Of a stretch of DNA of 64,000 nucleotides, positions 7,837-16,852 are shown in pieces. Within the stretch, counting starts at the first letter, position 1; every line of letters starts with the position of its first letter. This DNA comes from an uncultured Prevotellaceae bacterium (GTDB lineage Bacteria; Bacteroidota; Bacteroidia; Bacteroidales; Muribaculaceae), in the NCBI GenBank assembly GCA_900316835.1, contig ONEL01000001.1, positions 186,001-250,000 on the forward strand. The letters are read 5' to 3'. The notes beneath the pieces were generated by a model. The model was not told the DNA's origin. It did no database searches and saw nothing but the letters and a program-made list of their open reading frames with translations. Position numbers and translations under genes: made by a program.

Positions 7837-8427
7837 ATGACTAAATTAGCTGACGTGAGCGATGATAAATTAATCGCTAAGTATGTCGAAGGAAGTAATG
7901 AGGCTTTTGATGCTCTGATTGAGCGCCACAAAAACCGCATCTTTAATTATATCTATCACTCAGTAAAAGACAATGACCTGGCTAACGATATCTTCCAGGA
8001 AACATTTGTCAAGGCAATCATGACCATCAAGCAAGGACGATATGTCGAGAATGGTCACTTTGCCGCATGGATAACACGCATCGCTCACAACTTAATTATT
8101 GACTTTTATCGACAGGAGAAGTCGGAAAATGTTCAGTCAAGCGACTCGAGTGAGGTGGATATCCTCAATCGCAAGGAGCTGAGCGAATCAACTATCGAAG
8201 ATGATATCATTGTGGATCAAATACACGATGATGTGCGTAGGCTTGTAACAGCTCTACCCGCCAATCAGCGCGAAGTGTTGCTCATGCGTTACTACAAGAA
8301 CATGAGTTTTAAAGAAATTGCCGACCACACCAATGTGAGCATCAACACCGCATTAGGGCGCATGCGCTATGCAATCCTCAACATGCGTCGCCTTGCAGTG
8401 GAAAACAACATTGTTCTCACTATGTAA
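7837..8427 (+). CDS. ECF-type RNA polymerase sigma factor
   Basis: The 196-residue product has sigma region 2 (about 13-82; DALIERHKNRIFNYIYHSV and DIFQETFVKAI) and sigma-4 (about 134-190; LPANQREVLLMRYYKNMSF, then a helix-turn-helix reading KEIADHTNVSINTALGRMR). It would direct RNA polymerase to a specific promoter set. No anti-sigma gene adjoins it: the next gene is convergent across a shared terminator. It has its own housekeeping promoter, so control may be at transcription or by a distant partner. It may have some link to the stress operon just upstream; this is inference from position. Confidence 0.9.
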   Translation: MTKLADVSDDKLIAKYVEGSNEAFDALIERHKNRIFNYIYHSVKDNDLANDIFQETFVKAIMTIKQGRYVENGHFAAWITRIAHNLIIDFYRQEKSENVQSSDSSEVDILNRKELSESTIEDDIIVDQIHDDVRRLVTALPANQREVLLMRYYKNMSFKEIADHTNVSINTALGRMRYAILNMRRLAVENNIVLTM

Positions 8428-8459
8428 GAAAATTAGGACATCTGGTTATTACACAAAAT

Positions 8460-8501
8460 ATAAGGTTGCCATTTAGAATTTTAATTCAATGGCAACCTTA
8501 T
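8460..8501. terminator. Bidirectional terminator
   Basis: ATAAGGTTGCCAT (8460-8472) is the exact reverse complement of ATGGCAACCTTAT (8489-8501). It lies between the convergent sigma and GHL10 genes. Confidence 0.8.
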
Positions 8502-8527
8502 AATATATAGAATGTGTTGAGAAAACT

Positions 8528-10042
8528 CTATTTCACATTAACAATAGCAATTTGGCTCTCGGTGTTATCCTGATTGAGAACCGAGACGGCAAAGTAGCCC
8601 GTTCCTGTGACATCATAGCTATTAGAACTGATGATATCAATGGTGTGTGCCACTTTGGCGTCGATGCGATAAATAACATAACGCATTCCATTGCCCTTAT
8701 TTTCCCATGAGAGCTTCTGTCCTTCGGCCTTTAGCGATGTTAGAGCAGTGGGAGCTGAGGCAGTGCTACGCCCAAAGAATGGTATCACTGATGGCTCGGG
8801 ATACATCTCGGCAAGTTTGCCAAGCAGGTTGATTTTATTCTCCTTGAACACCTTGGCGCAGAATAAGAACGTGCCTTGTACTTTCGTTTGCCGGCGTGCA
8901 TAGAAGAATTCTTGCTCAATTTCGGTTGTCGTTTGATAAACAGCCTGTGAGTGATTGGGACTGTAAAGGTCAAGTTCAAGTCCTATAGCGATGGGGCAAT
9001 TACCCACATGTTCGGGCCACCAGTTAACAAGCACATTAAAGTTGGCATTCTTGTTTTGAGTGCTGTAGTAGAGTTGTGGCACCACGAGGTCGATCCAGTT
9101 CTCCTCGCACCATTTCAAGATGTCGGCATAGAGTGTGTCGTAATTACTATCGTAGGTGCTAGTGTTAGAGCCTCGAGGATCAACACTTGAGTTGCGCCAC
9201 ACGCAGAAGGGGCTGATAGAGAATATAGCACCAGGCTTGTGGGCAATGATGGTGTTGTGAACAGCCTCAATGGCTTTGTTCACGTTATCGCGTCGCCAGT
9301 CCTCACGATTGGTAAAACCTGCGGGAACTCCATATTTCTGATAATCCTGCAGGTCGGGCAACTCGCCGTTCTTGTAAGGGTAGAAGTAGTCGTCGAAGTG
9401 AATGCCGTCAACATCGTATTTATCAAGCAAGTCGGCGACTACATTGCACAAGTGCTGGCGCACTTCGGGTAACGCCGGGTTTAGTATCCATAGCTTCCCA
9501 TACTGCATTACCCACTCGGGGTGAGTTTTAGAGATGGCATTAGCCGCCGGATTGAACTTAGTATAATCCTCGCAAATGCGATAGGGATTCATCCAAGCGT
9601 GAAACTCCATGCCACGCTTGTGAGTCTCATTGATCATGAAGTTCATTACATCCCATCCTGGGTCTTGTCCTTGAACGCCAGTTAGATACTGGCTCCAAGG
9701 CTCGAGCGATGAGTTGTAGAAGGCGTCGGCACAGGGGCGCACTTGCATGATGACGGTATTTACATTATATTGCTTGAACAAGTCAAGATACTCAATAAAT
9801 TCTTGCTTTTGAACTTCGGGATTGGTCTTGTTGCGTGGCCAGTCAATATCTCGCACTGTACACAACCACACAGCCCTAATCTCCTTGCGTGGCATGGAAA
9901 CGTCCTCGGGCTTGAGAACGACCTCGGTTCCTGAATCTGGGTTAGGGGTTGGGTTAGGGGATGGAGTAGGCGATGGCTCATCGCCTCCACAAGCAACAAG
10001 TGCCATTGCCATGGCATAAATGAGTAAAAAACGTTTTATCAT
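8528..10042 (-). CDS. GHL10-family (DUF187) glycosyl hydrolase-like lipoprotein
   Basis: The 504-residue product has a lipoprotein signal (ALVACGG, lipid cysteine 18), a proline-rich linker (24-38) and a GHL10 TIM-barrel (about 48-380). Family motifs are REIRAVWLCTVRDIDWP, VNTVIMQVRPCADAFY, FHAWMNPYRI, DKYDVDGIHFDDYFYP and DLVVPQLYYS. The acidic pair in IHFDDYF sits where the catalytic residues are expected. Residues 415-504 look like a fibronectin III-type domain. E. coli DigH (YddW) of this family cleaves denuded peptidoglycan strands, so a muralytic role is plausible. It is last in the SusCD locus, behind a terminator at 10069-10117. Confidence 0.85.
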   Translation of the reverse strand: MIKRFLLIYAMAMALVACGGDEPSPTPSPNPTPNPDSGTEVVLKPEDVSMPRKEIRAVWLCTVRDIDWPRNKTNPEVQKQEFIEYLDLFKQYNVNTVIMQVRPCADAFYNSSLEPWSQYLTGVQGQDPGWDVMNFMINETHKRGMEFHAWMNPYRICEDYTKFNPAANAISKTHPEWVMQYGKLWILNPALPEVRQHLCNVVADLLDKYDVDGIHFDDYFYPYKNGELPDLQDYQKYGVPAGFTNREDWRRDNVNKAIEAVHNTIIAHKPGAIFSISPFCVWRNSSVDPRGSNTSTYDSNYDTLYADILKWCEENWIDLVVPQLYYSTQNKNANFNVLVNWWPEHVGNCPIAIGLELDLYSPNHSQAVYQTTTEIEQEFFYARRQTKVQGTFLFCAKVFKENKINLLGKLAEMYPEPSVIPFFGRSTASAPTALTSLKAEGQKLSWENKGNGMRYVIYRIDAKVAHTIDIISSNSYDVTGTGYFAVSVLNQDNTESQIAIVNVK

Positions 10043-10068
10043 CTTAGAAAATCTTTTTCATTGAAAAA

Positions 10069-10117
10069 AAGGGGCATCGTCTCGTGACGTGACTAAAAAA
10101 TGAGAACAATGCCCCTT
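10069..10117 (-). terminator. Terminator between the amidase and GHL10 genes
   Basis: AAGGGGCAT on the minus strand pairs with ATGCCCCTT and is followed by seven T. The GHL10 start is only 26 bases further, so its expression would need readthrough or a promoter inside the hairpin region. Confidence 0.75.
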
Positions 10118-10141
10118 AATTTTCAGTTTGAGATAAAGTAA

Positions 10142-12727
10142 TTAAAGTCCTAAAATAATATTGTAAACTGCTGTAACATCGCTACCGGTAATTTCTCCAT
10201 CACCATTTTGATCGCCGTTAACGATTGCCGACGTGTCATTGTAAAGGATGAAGTTGTAGAGTGCTGTAACGTCACTACCGGTACATTCTCCATCACCATT
10301 GACATCGCCATTTTTAGCGGCTACACCTTTTAGGTATTGCGACTTGGGCGCAACGGTAGTGCGACTGTTGACTGTTGTGGGTAAAGTGAACTCGGCAACA
10401 CCGCTAGCATCGTTGGCTAGATAGAGATTGTTGGCATAGTCAAACGCTAATCCAAAGCTGTTTCCTCCCAGGCCATGGTCGATGACATAAAGAGGAGAGA
10501 TGGATGGTACATCGCCGTTAAAGGTTACATTGAAGACTCGTGTCTCATCGCCCGCGCCTACGGCAATCATAGTGCCGTCATAGTTCAAGGCGAGTGCTCC
10601 ACGTTGCGATGTGCTAATGAGTGACGCGTCAACTGTTCCAGACTTGAACAAAGCCTCATTATTTTTAATGTAAGATAGTGAAGGCAGTGCGGCACCATCG
10701 CTCCAGCGATATTGTGATACCCAGAAACCGCCATTTTGCGGAATAATCACACAGTTGGCATTACTAAGAATAGCGTAATCACCCACAACAGGGTTATCAA
10801 ATAGTAAAGCAGATGGAGCATTAACCCATGGAGTCTCGGCATTGCCAATGTTATATTGCAACAATGCCACTTGAGGAAGATTACTTGCTCCATAAGTGCC
10901 CAAATAGTCTTCATCTACGGTGTAGAGGATAGTGTTCTCACCTGAGCCTACAGCATAGCAAGAAGATATTGAACCGGCAATCTTTGTGTCGCCATTCCAC
11001 ATGAGGCCATCACTATCTCGTGTGCCGCCAAAGATGGGTGTGAAGTCACCGCCAAGGTTGGCGGGATTGGCTTTCCACACACCCGAGTGTCCATCGCTCC
11101 AGTCGGCGAGATAGATTGAACCATCTTCTCCTACCGCGGGACGCATTGGGCTGGATGAAGATGCCCAAGCCACATTGCCGGCATAGCTGTTGGCGCCTTG
11201 TCCTGTGACATCGCTCAAGGTTGCGTCAAGCACGTAGAGACCATTCTTTGTGGTGCGATAGCCCGTGGAACCACCACTACCTTCGGTGATATATACACGT
11301 CCAAAGTATTCACTTTCCATGCTGTTGTCGACCGCTATGCCTCGAGTTTGCTTGAAACTTAGAGGTTGTGTCTCAGGGTCACTGCTGATGGCTGGTTCAG
11401 TGAGTGTGTTGTCCTCACCGGTTGCTATCACTTCCCATTTCACACTGCTTCCTTTCACATTTGCCATGTTCACGAGCACATTATTTCGTCCACGTGGTAG
11501 AGCTCCCGCATCAATGATGATGGGATCGCCAGTCTCATTATAAACTTTAACTTGTACCGCAGTGGCGTCGGCATTGAGGGTGAACGAGAGTGTGTATTGT
11601 CCCTCGCCATTCTCACCTGCCGAAAGCTCGGAGGCATAAATGTTAGGAACTGCGGTTATTTTAACTGGTGGCTCATAGGTCGGGTCCTCAAGCAATGTGT
11701 AGAAACTGGTTGTCTTTGCGGCCTCAACGGTAACTTCTTTTTCCTGTGTGATATAGCCAGGAGCCTCCATGCGCACCTTGTAGGTGCCAGGTGCCAAATC
11801 ACGGAAGACGTAAATGCCATTGTAATAGTTGTCGGTAGTGTAGGTGCTCAATGTGCTACCGCTACTATTCATTAAAGTCACAGTGGCTCCGTTGATGGGC
11901 TGATACTGGTCGTGTGACCTCTTAACAAAGTTGTTGAAATAAGTATTGTCCATCACGCGCTGGCTATCCTTTACCGAGCCAAGAATTTCACCGGTAGTTG
12001 GTGCATCGGCACCGTAATAGTCAAGATAGAAGCGGTGCAGGTTTACGGCCGTCATCTTGGCATAGTCTTCATTGAGCAGACGGTGAGTCTCGGGTTCGTA
12101 GTCGTGGAACGAGCCTTCCACTAAGAAGCCTGGAGATGTGAGAGTGCGCATCACACCCAGGTAGAAGCCCAGGAAATGATAGTCGTCGCGCACGATGGGA
12201 TTGGATAATGATCCCGAAGTCCATATTGATGTGTTGTTCTCATAGAGGAAAGGCCACGACTTAGTTGCCATTTCTTTATCCTCGGCTTTCCATGGTACTC
12301 CAGCTGCGGCATTCTCATTACCCTTGTAGAGAGTGAGAAGATAATTGGTGCCGGCATTTGCTCCTAGCGCATTGCTATGCACTGAGATAAATGCGTTGGC
12401 TCCAAAGGCATCGGCCTCGGCCGAAATCTCGGTAAGCACCTTGTCGTCCTCATCACGGTTTTGGGTTCTCGAAAGCATTACCGTAGCACCCGATTCTTGA
12501 AGAAGTCGAGCTAACTCAAGTCCTTTTACAAGATTGCATGACGACTCATAGAATCCATTGTGGTCACCAGCCGCAAAGGGAATGGTGGGAATGTTTCGGT
12601 CGTTGGTCGGGTCATATCCGCCATGCCCGGGGTTCACATATATTTTCTTGCCTGTCAAGTCGGTAGCAAGAGCATTACTGCCAGCAATCATTGCAAAGGC
12701 AGTGAGAAGGAATATAAACTTTTTCAT
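10142..12727 (-). CDS. N-acetylmuramoyl-L-alanine amidase (Amidase_3) fused to beta-propeller and dockerin-like module
   Basis: The 861-residue product has a signal peptide (about 1-21) and an Amidase_3 domain (about 24-240). Zinc ligands are visible: His35 in NPGHGG, Glu61 in FYESSCN and His117 in SVHSN; Glu204 in FLVEGSF is the likely catalytic base. Next come a carboxypeptidase-regulatory-like domain (about 245-345), an Ig/FlgD-like domain (about 355-445), an NHL-type beta-propeller (about 455-800) and the dockerin-like module (807-861). The amidase would cut the lactyl-amide bond between MurNAc and the stem peptide. The part after residue 355 is a paralogue of the product of 13456-15027. 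It starts 12 bases after the TolB-like gene, in the SusCD operon. Confidence 0.88.
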   Translation of the reverse strand: MKKFIFLLTAFAMIAGSNALATDLTGKKIYVNPGHGGYDPTNDRNIPTIPFAAGDHNGFYESSCNLVKGLELARLLQESGATVMLSRTQNRDEDDKVLTEISAEADAFGANAFISVHSNALGANAGTNYLLTLYKGNENAAAGVPWKAEDKEMATKSWPFLYENNTSIWTSGSLSNPIVRDDYHFLGFYLGVMRTLTSPGFLVEGSFHDYEPETHRLLNEDYAKMTAVNLHRFYLDYYGADAPTTGEILGSVKDSQRVMDNTYFNNFVKRSHDQYQPINGATVTLMNSSGSTLSTYTTDNYYNGIYVFRDLAPGTYKVRMEAPGYITQEKEVTVEAAKTTSFYTLLEDPTYEPPVKITAVPNIYASELSAGENGEGQYTLSFTLNADATAVQVKVYNETGDPIIIDAGALPRGRNNVLVNMANVKGSSVKWEVIATGEDNTLTEPAISSDPETQPLSFKQTRGIAVDNSMESEYFGRVYITEGSGGSTGYRTTKNGLYVLDATLSDVTGQGANSYAGNVAWASSSSPMRPAVGEDGSIYLADWSDGHSGVWKANPANLGGDFTPIFGGTRDSDGLMWNGDTKIAGSISSCYAVGSGENTILYTVDEDYLGTYGASNLPQVALLQYNIGNAETPWVNAPSALLFDNPVVGDYAILSNANCVIIPQNGGFWVSQYRWSDGAALPSLSYIKNNEALFKSGTVDASLISTSQRGALALNYDGTMIAVGAGDETRVFNVTFNGDVPSISPLYVIDHGLGGNSFGLAFDYANNLYLANDASGVAEFTLPTTVNSRTTVAPKSQYLKGVAAKNGDVNGDGECTGSDVTALYNFILYNDTSAIVNGDQNGDGEITGSDVTAVYNIILGL
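10145..10309 (-). repeat. Dockerin-like module, copy 3 (divergent)
   Basis: Both calcium loops are kept (NGDGECTGSDV and NGDGEITGSDV), but the linker between them differs (NFILYNDTSAIV instead of NHILFGQDTEIF). The last residues AVYNIILGL are identical to the other copies. Confidence 0.8.
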
Positions 12728-12739
12728 GCTAGTGCAATG

Positions 12740-13441
12740 TTATTTGGTTATTGTAATGTCTAAAATGTAAATCTCTCCCTCCAGGGTGTGGAACGCTATC
12801 TTGCCAGGCATGGCACTTGGGAACATAGCTATCATGTCGCCAGGAGTAACTTCCTGAGCAAATGAGCCACTTGCGGCACACACAAGCACCGTAGAACCTG
12901 TGATTTGATATCCATCGTCGCGGTCGTTCATGACCACCACATAGTCATTGTCAATCCATTGTGGAGCACGATATTTACCAATGAATGACACAGCACCGGT
13001 GCTAATGTCATACACATAGCTACCCTTGCCCGAAACGGTGTAGGCAACTTTAGTGGCATCGGGCGATAGTGCTGGCCACAAATAGCGCTCGTTGTCGCCG
13101 TTGGGTGTGAGTGTAGTAACTGTAGAGCCATCAACGATGTTGATTTTCAAGTCAACACCATTAACCGTTTTGCCCTTAGAAGCATCTTGCCTGAAGGTTT
13201 TCAATCCGGCGCGACGCTCGGTAGAGAGAACACGAGTCTCACCAGTAGCAAGATTAGTTTCTTTTAGTCCAATGTAGTCTTCAGAGCTGGTGAGAATGCT
13301 CATGCCATCGTTAGTGAAAGATGGATGATAAGCAGGACCGTCGGTTTTGACGCGCGTCATTTCTCCCAGCCTAACCTGTTGTGCTCCAGCGCTAAGTGTG
13401 GCACACAACATCGCGATTAGAAATAAGTTTTTTAATCTCAT
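12740..13441 (-). CDS. Secreted TolB/PD40-type beta-propeller protein
   Basis: The 233-residue product has a signal peptide (about 1-20, ending SAGAQQ) and three to four short propeller blades with the PD40 signature: YHPSFTNDGMSILTSS (about 38-53) and LWPALSPDATKVAYT (about 121-135). The length gives only half a propeller, so it may dimerise or be a reduced form. There is no catalytic motif, lipobox or dockerin. It sits between the two dockerin-ended propeller proteins with gaps of 12 and 14 bases, so it is surely co-expressed with them. Substrate or protein binding in the periplasm is the likely job. Confidence 0.75.
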   Translation of the reverse strand: MRLKNLFLIAMLCATLSAGAQQVRLGEMTRVKTDGPAYHPSFTNDGMSILTSSEDYIGLKETNLATGETRVLSTERRAGLKTFRQDASKGKTVNGVDLKINIVDGSTVTTLTPNGDNERYLWPALSPDATKVAYTVSGKGSYVYDISTGAVSFIGKYRAPQWIDNDYVVVMNDRDDGYQITGSTVLVCAASGSFAQEVTPGDMIAMFPSAMPGKIAFHTLEGEIYILDITITK

Positions 13442-13455
13442 ATTTCGACTTTTAT

Positions 13456-15027
13456 TTATAGACCCAGGATGATGTTATAAACAGCTGTAACATCGCTACC
13501 GGTAACTTCACCATCACCATTTTGGTCTCCGTTAAATATTTCAGTATCTTGTCCAAAGAGAATGTGATTGTAGAGTGCTGTAACATCGCTACCGGTAACT
13601 TCGCCGTCACCATTAACATCGCCAGCGACCGGAGCAGCTCCACCCACTGTAATATTTTGTGTGCTTGGAGCCATGGTCTCGCACACATTCTCAGCTACAG
13701 GAAGTGCAAATACTCCCACGTTGCCTGTGCTATTTGCATTCAAGCGGTCAACAGCAAGATACAAGTTGTGGGCGGCATCTACAGCCATGCTATAGCAATT
13801 TTGCCCCAGTGCGGGAGTAATGTTCATTACCTCGCTGAGCGAAGGAACACCAGCTTCGTCGAATGTGACATCAAAAATCTTAATATTGTCGTAGCAGGAA
13901 ACAGCTAGTTTTGTACCCTCATCAAAGAGGCAGATAGCTGAAGAATAGCTGCGCAACAGCATCTCGGGATCAATAGCTCCCGAGTTGAACAGTATCTCAT
14001 TGTTTTTTACATAAACGAGTGAGGGAATAGCGGCGCCATCGGTCCAGCGAGTTTGAGAAATCCACCAGCCACCATTTTGTGGGATGATCATGCTATTACC
14101 GTTCTGGTGAGTTTTGTCGGGGTTGTCAAAAAGGATAGCACTAGGAGCCTGCTCCCAAGGCTGCTCAAGATTGCCAATGTTGTATTGGTACAAACCTTGA
14201 GTATTGCCATTCTCGTTGATATAATCCTCGTCGAAGGTGTAAAGAACAGTGTTTTCGCCAGTGCCCTCTACCCAGCAAGCTGGGATAGAGCCTGCGATAG
14301 CAATGCCATCGGCATTGAAGCGCAGACCATTCTCATCGGGTGTACCACCAAAGACGGGAACAAAGTCGCCAGTGAGGTCGTTAGCATCGGCACGCCACAC
14401 TCCAGGATGGGCGTCGCTCCAGTCGCACAAGTAAATCTTTCCGTCCTTGTTAAGGAAAATGCGTGTGCAACCACTCGATGCTCCCCATGCTACGTTGCCG
14501 CCATAGGCTGTTGTGCCTTGTCCTGTAACATCGTTGAATGCCGCGTCATAGACGTAGATGCCCACATTCCGAGCACTGTTGCGGGTTTCGGTAACATAGA
14601 TGCGACCATAGAACTCACTCTCGGTATCTTGGTCAATAGCAATGCCTCGGGGGCTCATATAGCCTTCGAGCGTGGGGGTGTTGTTCTTGTCAACTACAAG
14701 AGTTGCCGTCTCGCTTTCCCCCCAGGCCTCGCCTGTGACTTTTACACTCCAGGTGAATTCGCCCGATAGTCCGCTTACGTCAATTGAAGAGACTATTTCT
14801 CCTTTTTCGAGAGGACCGACAACATCTATAGTTCTTGCCAACTCGCCATCCTTATAAAGGTTGATTTCAATCTCCTGAGCTGTGGCATTAAGAGTGTAAG
14901 CGACATAATAAATGTCGCCCTCAGTACTTACTACTCTCAGTCCCGAAGCAAACACGTTAGCTTCGCGAGCGCCAGCTATAGTGGCAACGCAAGCCATCAT
15001 AACAAAAAGTAATGTTTTTAGTCTCAT
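13456..15027 (-). CDS. Secreted NHL-type beta-propeller protein with dockerin-like module
   Basis: The 523-residue product has a signal peptide (about 1-20), an Ig/FlgD-like domain (about 22-115), a beta-propeller (about 118-450; RGIAIDQDTESEFYGRIYVTE, IYLCDWSDAHPGVWRA) and the dockerin-like module (469-523). It lacks an enzyme domain and is a paralogue of residues 355-861 of the amidase. Both share blocks such as EFYGR/EYFGR, WSDxHxGVW and IIPQNGGxW. The module probably binds ligand or partner at the surface. The gene follows an intergenic hairpin at 15049-15089. Confidence 0.8.
   Translation of the reverse strand: MRLKTLLFVMMACVATIAGAREANVFASGLRVVSTEGDIYYVAYTLNATAQEIEINLYKDGELARTIDVVGPLEKGEIVSSIDVSGLSGEFTWSVKVTGEAWGESETATLVVDKNNTPTLEGYMSPRGIAIDQDTESEFYGRIYVTETRNSARNVGIYVYDAAFNDVTGQGTTAYGGNVAWGASSGCTRIFLNKDGKIYLCDWSDAHPGVWRADANDLTGDFVPVFGGTPDENGLRFNADGIAIAGSIPACWVEGTGENTVLYTFDEDYINENGNTQGLYQYNIGNLEQPWEQAPSAILFDNPDKTHQNGNSMIIPQNGGWWISQTRWTDGAAIPSLVYVKNNEILFNSGAIDPEMLLRSYSSAICLFDEGTKLAVSCYDNIKIFDVTFDEAGVPSLSEVMNITPALGQNCYSMAVDAAHNLYLAVDRLNANSTGNVGVFALPVAENVCETMAPSTQNITVGGAAPVAGDVNGDGEVTGSDVTALYNHILFGQDTEIFNGDQNGDGEVTGSDVTAVYNIILGL
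13459..13623 (-). repeat. Dockerin-like module, copy 4
   Basis: The peptide is identical to copies 1 and 2 over 55 residues, although it lies 9 kb away on the other strand. Confidence 0.8.
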
Positions 15028-15048
15028 AGTGATTTTGGTTTTTGTGGG

Positions 15049-15089
15049 TTTGAGACAGAGGAGGGGAGTGGTTCCCCTCCCTGCTCAAA
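15049..15089 (-). other. Intergenic hairpin within the SusCD operon
   Basis: TTTGAG/CTCAAA outer arms enclose GGAGGGGA/TCCCCTCC. No T-run follows on the minus strand. It may stabilise the susCD part of the transcript or attenuate the enzyme part. Confidence 0.55.
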
Positions 15090-15110
15090 ACCGGTTAATA
15101 TAATTATATT

Positions 15111-16799
15111 TTATTCTCTCTCGGGGAATTCAATTATTGCAAATCCAGCCCTAGGAGCAGCGGTTAAGACGCGAAGCTTACCATCTCCTATGCCCCAGCC
15201 GGTACTTCCCGAAGGTGCTGAACAGTTAGTAGCAGGTGAGTCGCCACCTATTGTGAATGTGAATAATGGTTCAGGAGCCTCTTCTCCTCCCACAAGGTTC
15301 ATTATAGCCAGGGCAGTAGTGGCGCCGTCGCTAAGGTTATAGATATAAAGCGATTGCGGGTTATCGCCCGACCATGCTCCCCATCTTCCTGATGTGGTAA
15401 TGAGATAACGTTCGCTATCAAACGAGATAACTCGAGCATCGGTGCAACGAATAGGAATGTTATCTTGGTCAATGAATGTGATAGGAGTGAGATTGGCATC
15501 GGTAAGGTAAATACCTGCTTGGATGCTTGTGACTATAAACTCATTATCCTTTCCAGCCACTTGGTTTATCGATGCATAGTAGCTCAATGTGGTGGGCGGA
15601 ACAATGTAGGTGGGATTCTCAAGAGTGGTAAAGCCTGTTACATTATAGCGTAAAACTGCAGTTCCGTCTTGAGTGACGAAATAGATGTAGCCATTTCCAC
15701 TCTCGTCGAGACAAACGTTGAGATTGTCTCCAAATCTCATGTTAGCCAGGTCTGTCTCACCTTCAGGACCGGTAGCGGCACCAAGGAATTCTAGCAATAC
15801 TTGAGGTTGAGAATTAATGTTGTCCCAGTAGTAGAGCTTGAGAGGTTGTTCCTCTCCAACACTGGTTGAAAGATTGCTCACATAGTAGTGCCCATGACTA
15901 ATGCGACCGGCACTCACTAAGAATGTGCCTTTTTCTATTCCATCAACATTGAGCGTTGTACCACCGGGATTACCAGCCTTGATTTCGTTGAAAGGAATTA
16001 CTCTCACGTTAGTACCACCCTCGCGCGAGACAATCAGCAGGTTCTCGCCATCAAAGTCGGCACTGCGTGTGTTCTCGGCGGCAAAATCTCCAAAGGTGTT
16101 GCCCAAAGCATTACAGAAGGCATAGGGTGTACCCTTGGTGAAGTCGGCCCCAAAGACTGGTATTGCGGCAAATAGCAGTCGGTATTCTCCGGTGATTCCC
16201 ATGAAATCAAGCTTAATAGAGCCCGGGTCACTCTTTTGCACTACATTGTTAGTAGCCATAGTCAATGTGGTAACAGTGCGGTGTGGAAGACATGATATAG
16301 AGAGAATTTCTACACTCTCAAATTCCTCGGCACCCATATAGATGCTCTTGTCAATCTCGCTGACATAAGCATTTTTTTCTGTTCCGTCGGGGGTTCTCAC
16401 TCTCACAGCAGTGATCATGGGTTCATCCTTGGGGGCTGCCATGTTGATAGTAACCTGATAGGTAGCAGTGTTTTCACCATTAACTACAGTGACAGGCACG
16501 GTGTTGCTTTGGCTAAAGTCATAGCTATCCTTGTCAAGGTGTGCTCCAAGCGAAATCTTAGAATTAAACTTGATAGCCTCAATGTTGGTTTCGGCAGGAA
16601 TATCAAATGTGATAGTCTTGGCTTCTTCATTAATAGTACCAGGTATCGCATCGGTTCCTGTCAAGCCACCATTGGCAATTATCAGGCGATAGATAAAAGT
16701 TTCGCCCGAAGGATTCTCAACAATTGCCTCGTCGCTACATCCAGCCAGCGCAAAAAGTCCTGCAATCATGAGAAGTCCATATAATAACTTGTGTTTCAT
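15111..16799 (-). CDS. Surface lipoprotein with DUF5018-like and DUF4623-like domains (SusE-position)
   Basis: The 562-residue product has a lipoprotein signal with lipid Cys21 in LAGC. Residues 30-120 match the DUF5018 pattern (ITFDIPAETNIEAIKFNSKI, then VTVVNGENTATYQVTINM). Residues 130-560 resemble DUF4623, a beta-propeller-like domain. It follows susD by 53 bases. This is the place of SusE/SGBP-type surface glycan-binding proteins in polysaccharide utilisation loci, so it likely hands ligand to SusCD. Family names are recalled from motifs, not searched. Ligand unknown. Confidence 0.75.
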   Translation of the reverse strand: MKHKLLYGLLMIAGLFALAGCSDEAIVENPSGETFIYRLIIANGGLTGTDAIPGTINEEAKTITFDIPAETNIEAIKFNSKISLGAHLDKDSYDFSQSNTVPVTVVNGENTATYQVTINMAAPKDEPMITAVRVRTPDGTEKNAYVSEIDKSIYMGAEEFESVEILSISCLPHRTVTTLTMATNNVVQKSDPGSIKLDFMGITGEYRLLFAAIPVFGADFTKGTPYAFCNALGNTFGDFAAENTRSADFDGENLLIVSREGGTNVRVIPFNEIKAGNPGGTTLNVDGIEKGTFLVSAGRISHGHYYVSNLSTSVGEEQPLKLYYWDNINSQPQVLLEFLGAATGPEGETDLANMRFGDNLNVCLDESGNGYIYFVTQDGTAVLRYNVTGFTTLENPTYIVPPTTLSYYASINQVAGKDNEFIVTSIQAGIYLTDANLTPITFIDQDNIPIRCTDARVISFDSERYLITTSGRWGAWSGDNPQSLYIYNLSDGATTALAIMNLVGGEEAPEPLFTFTIGGDSPATNCSAPSGSTGWGIGDGKLRVLTAAPRAGFAIIEFPERE

Positions 16800-16852
16800 A
16801 ATAATCTAATGTATAGTGTAGTTATTATTGTCTTAAATTATATTTAATGAGA

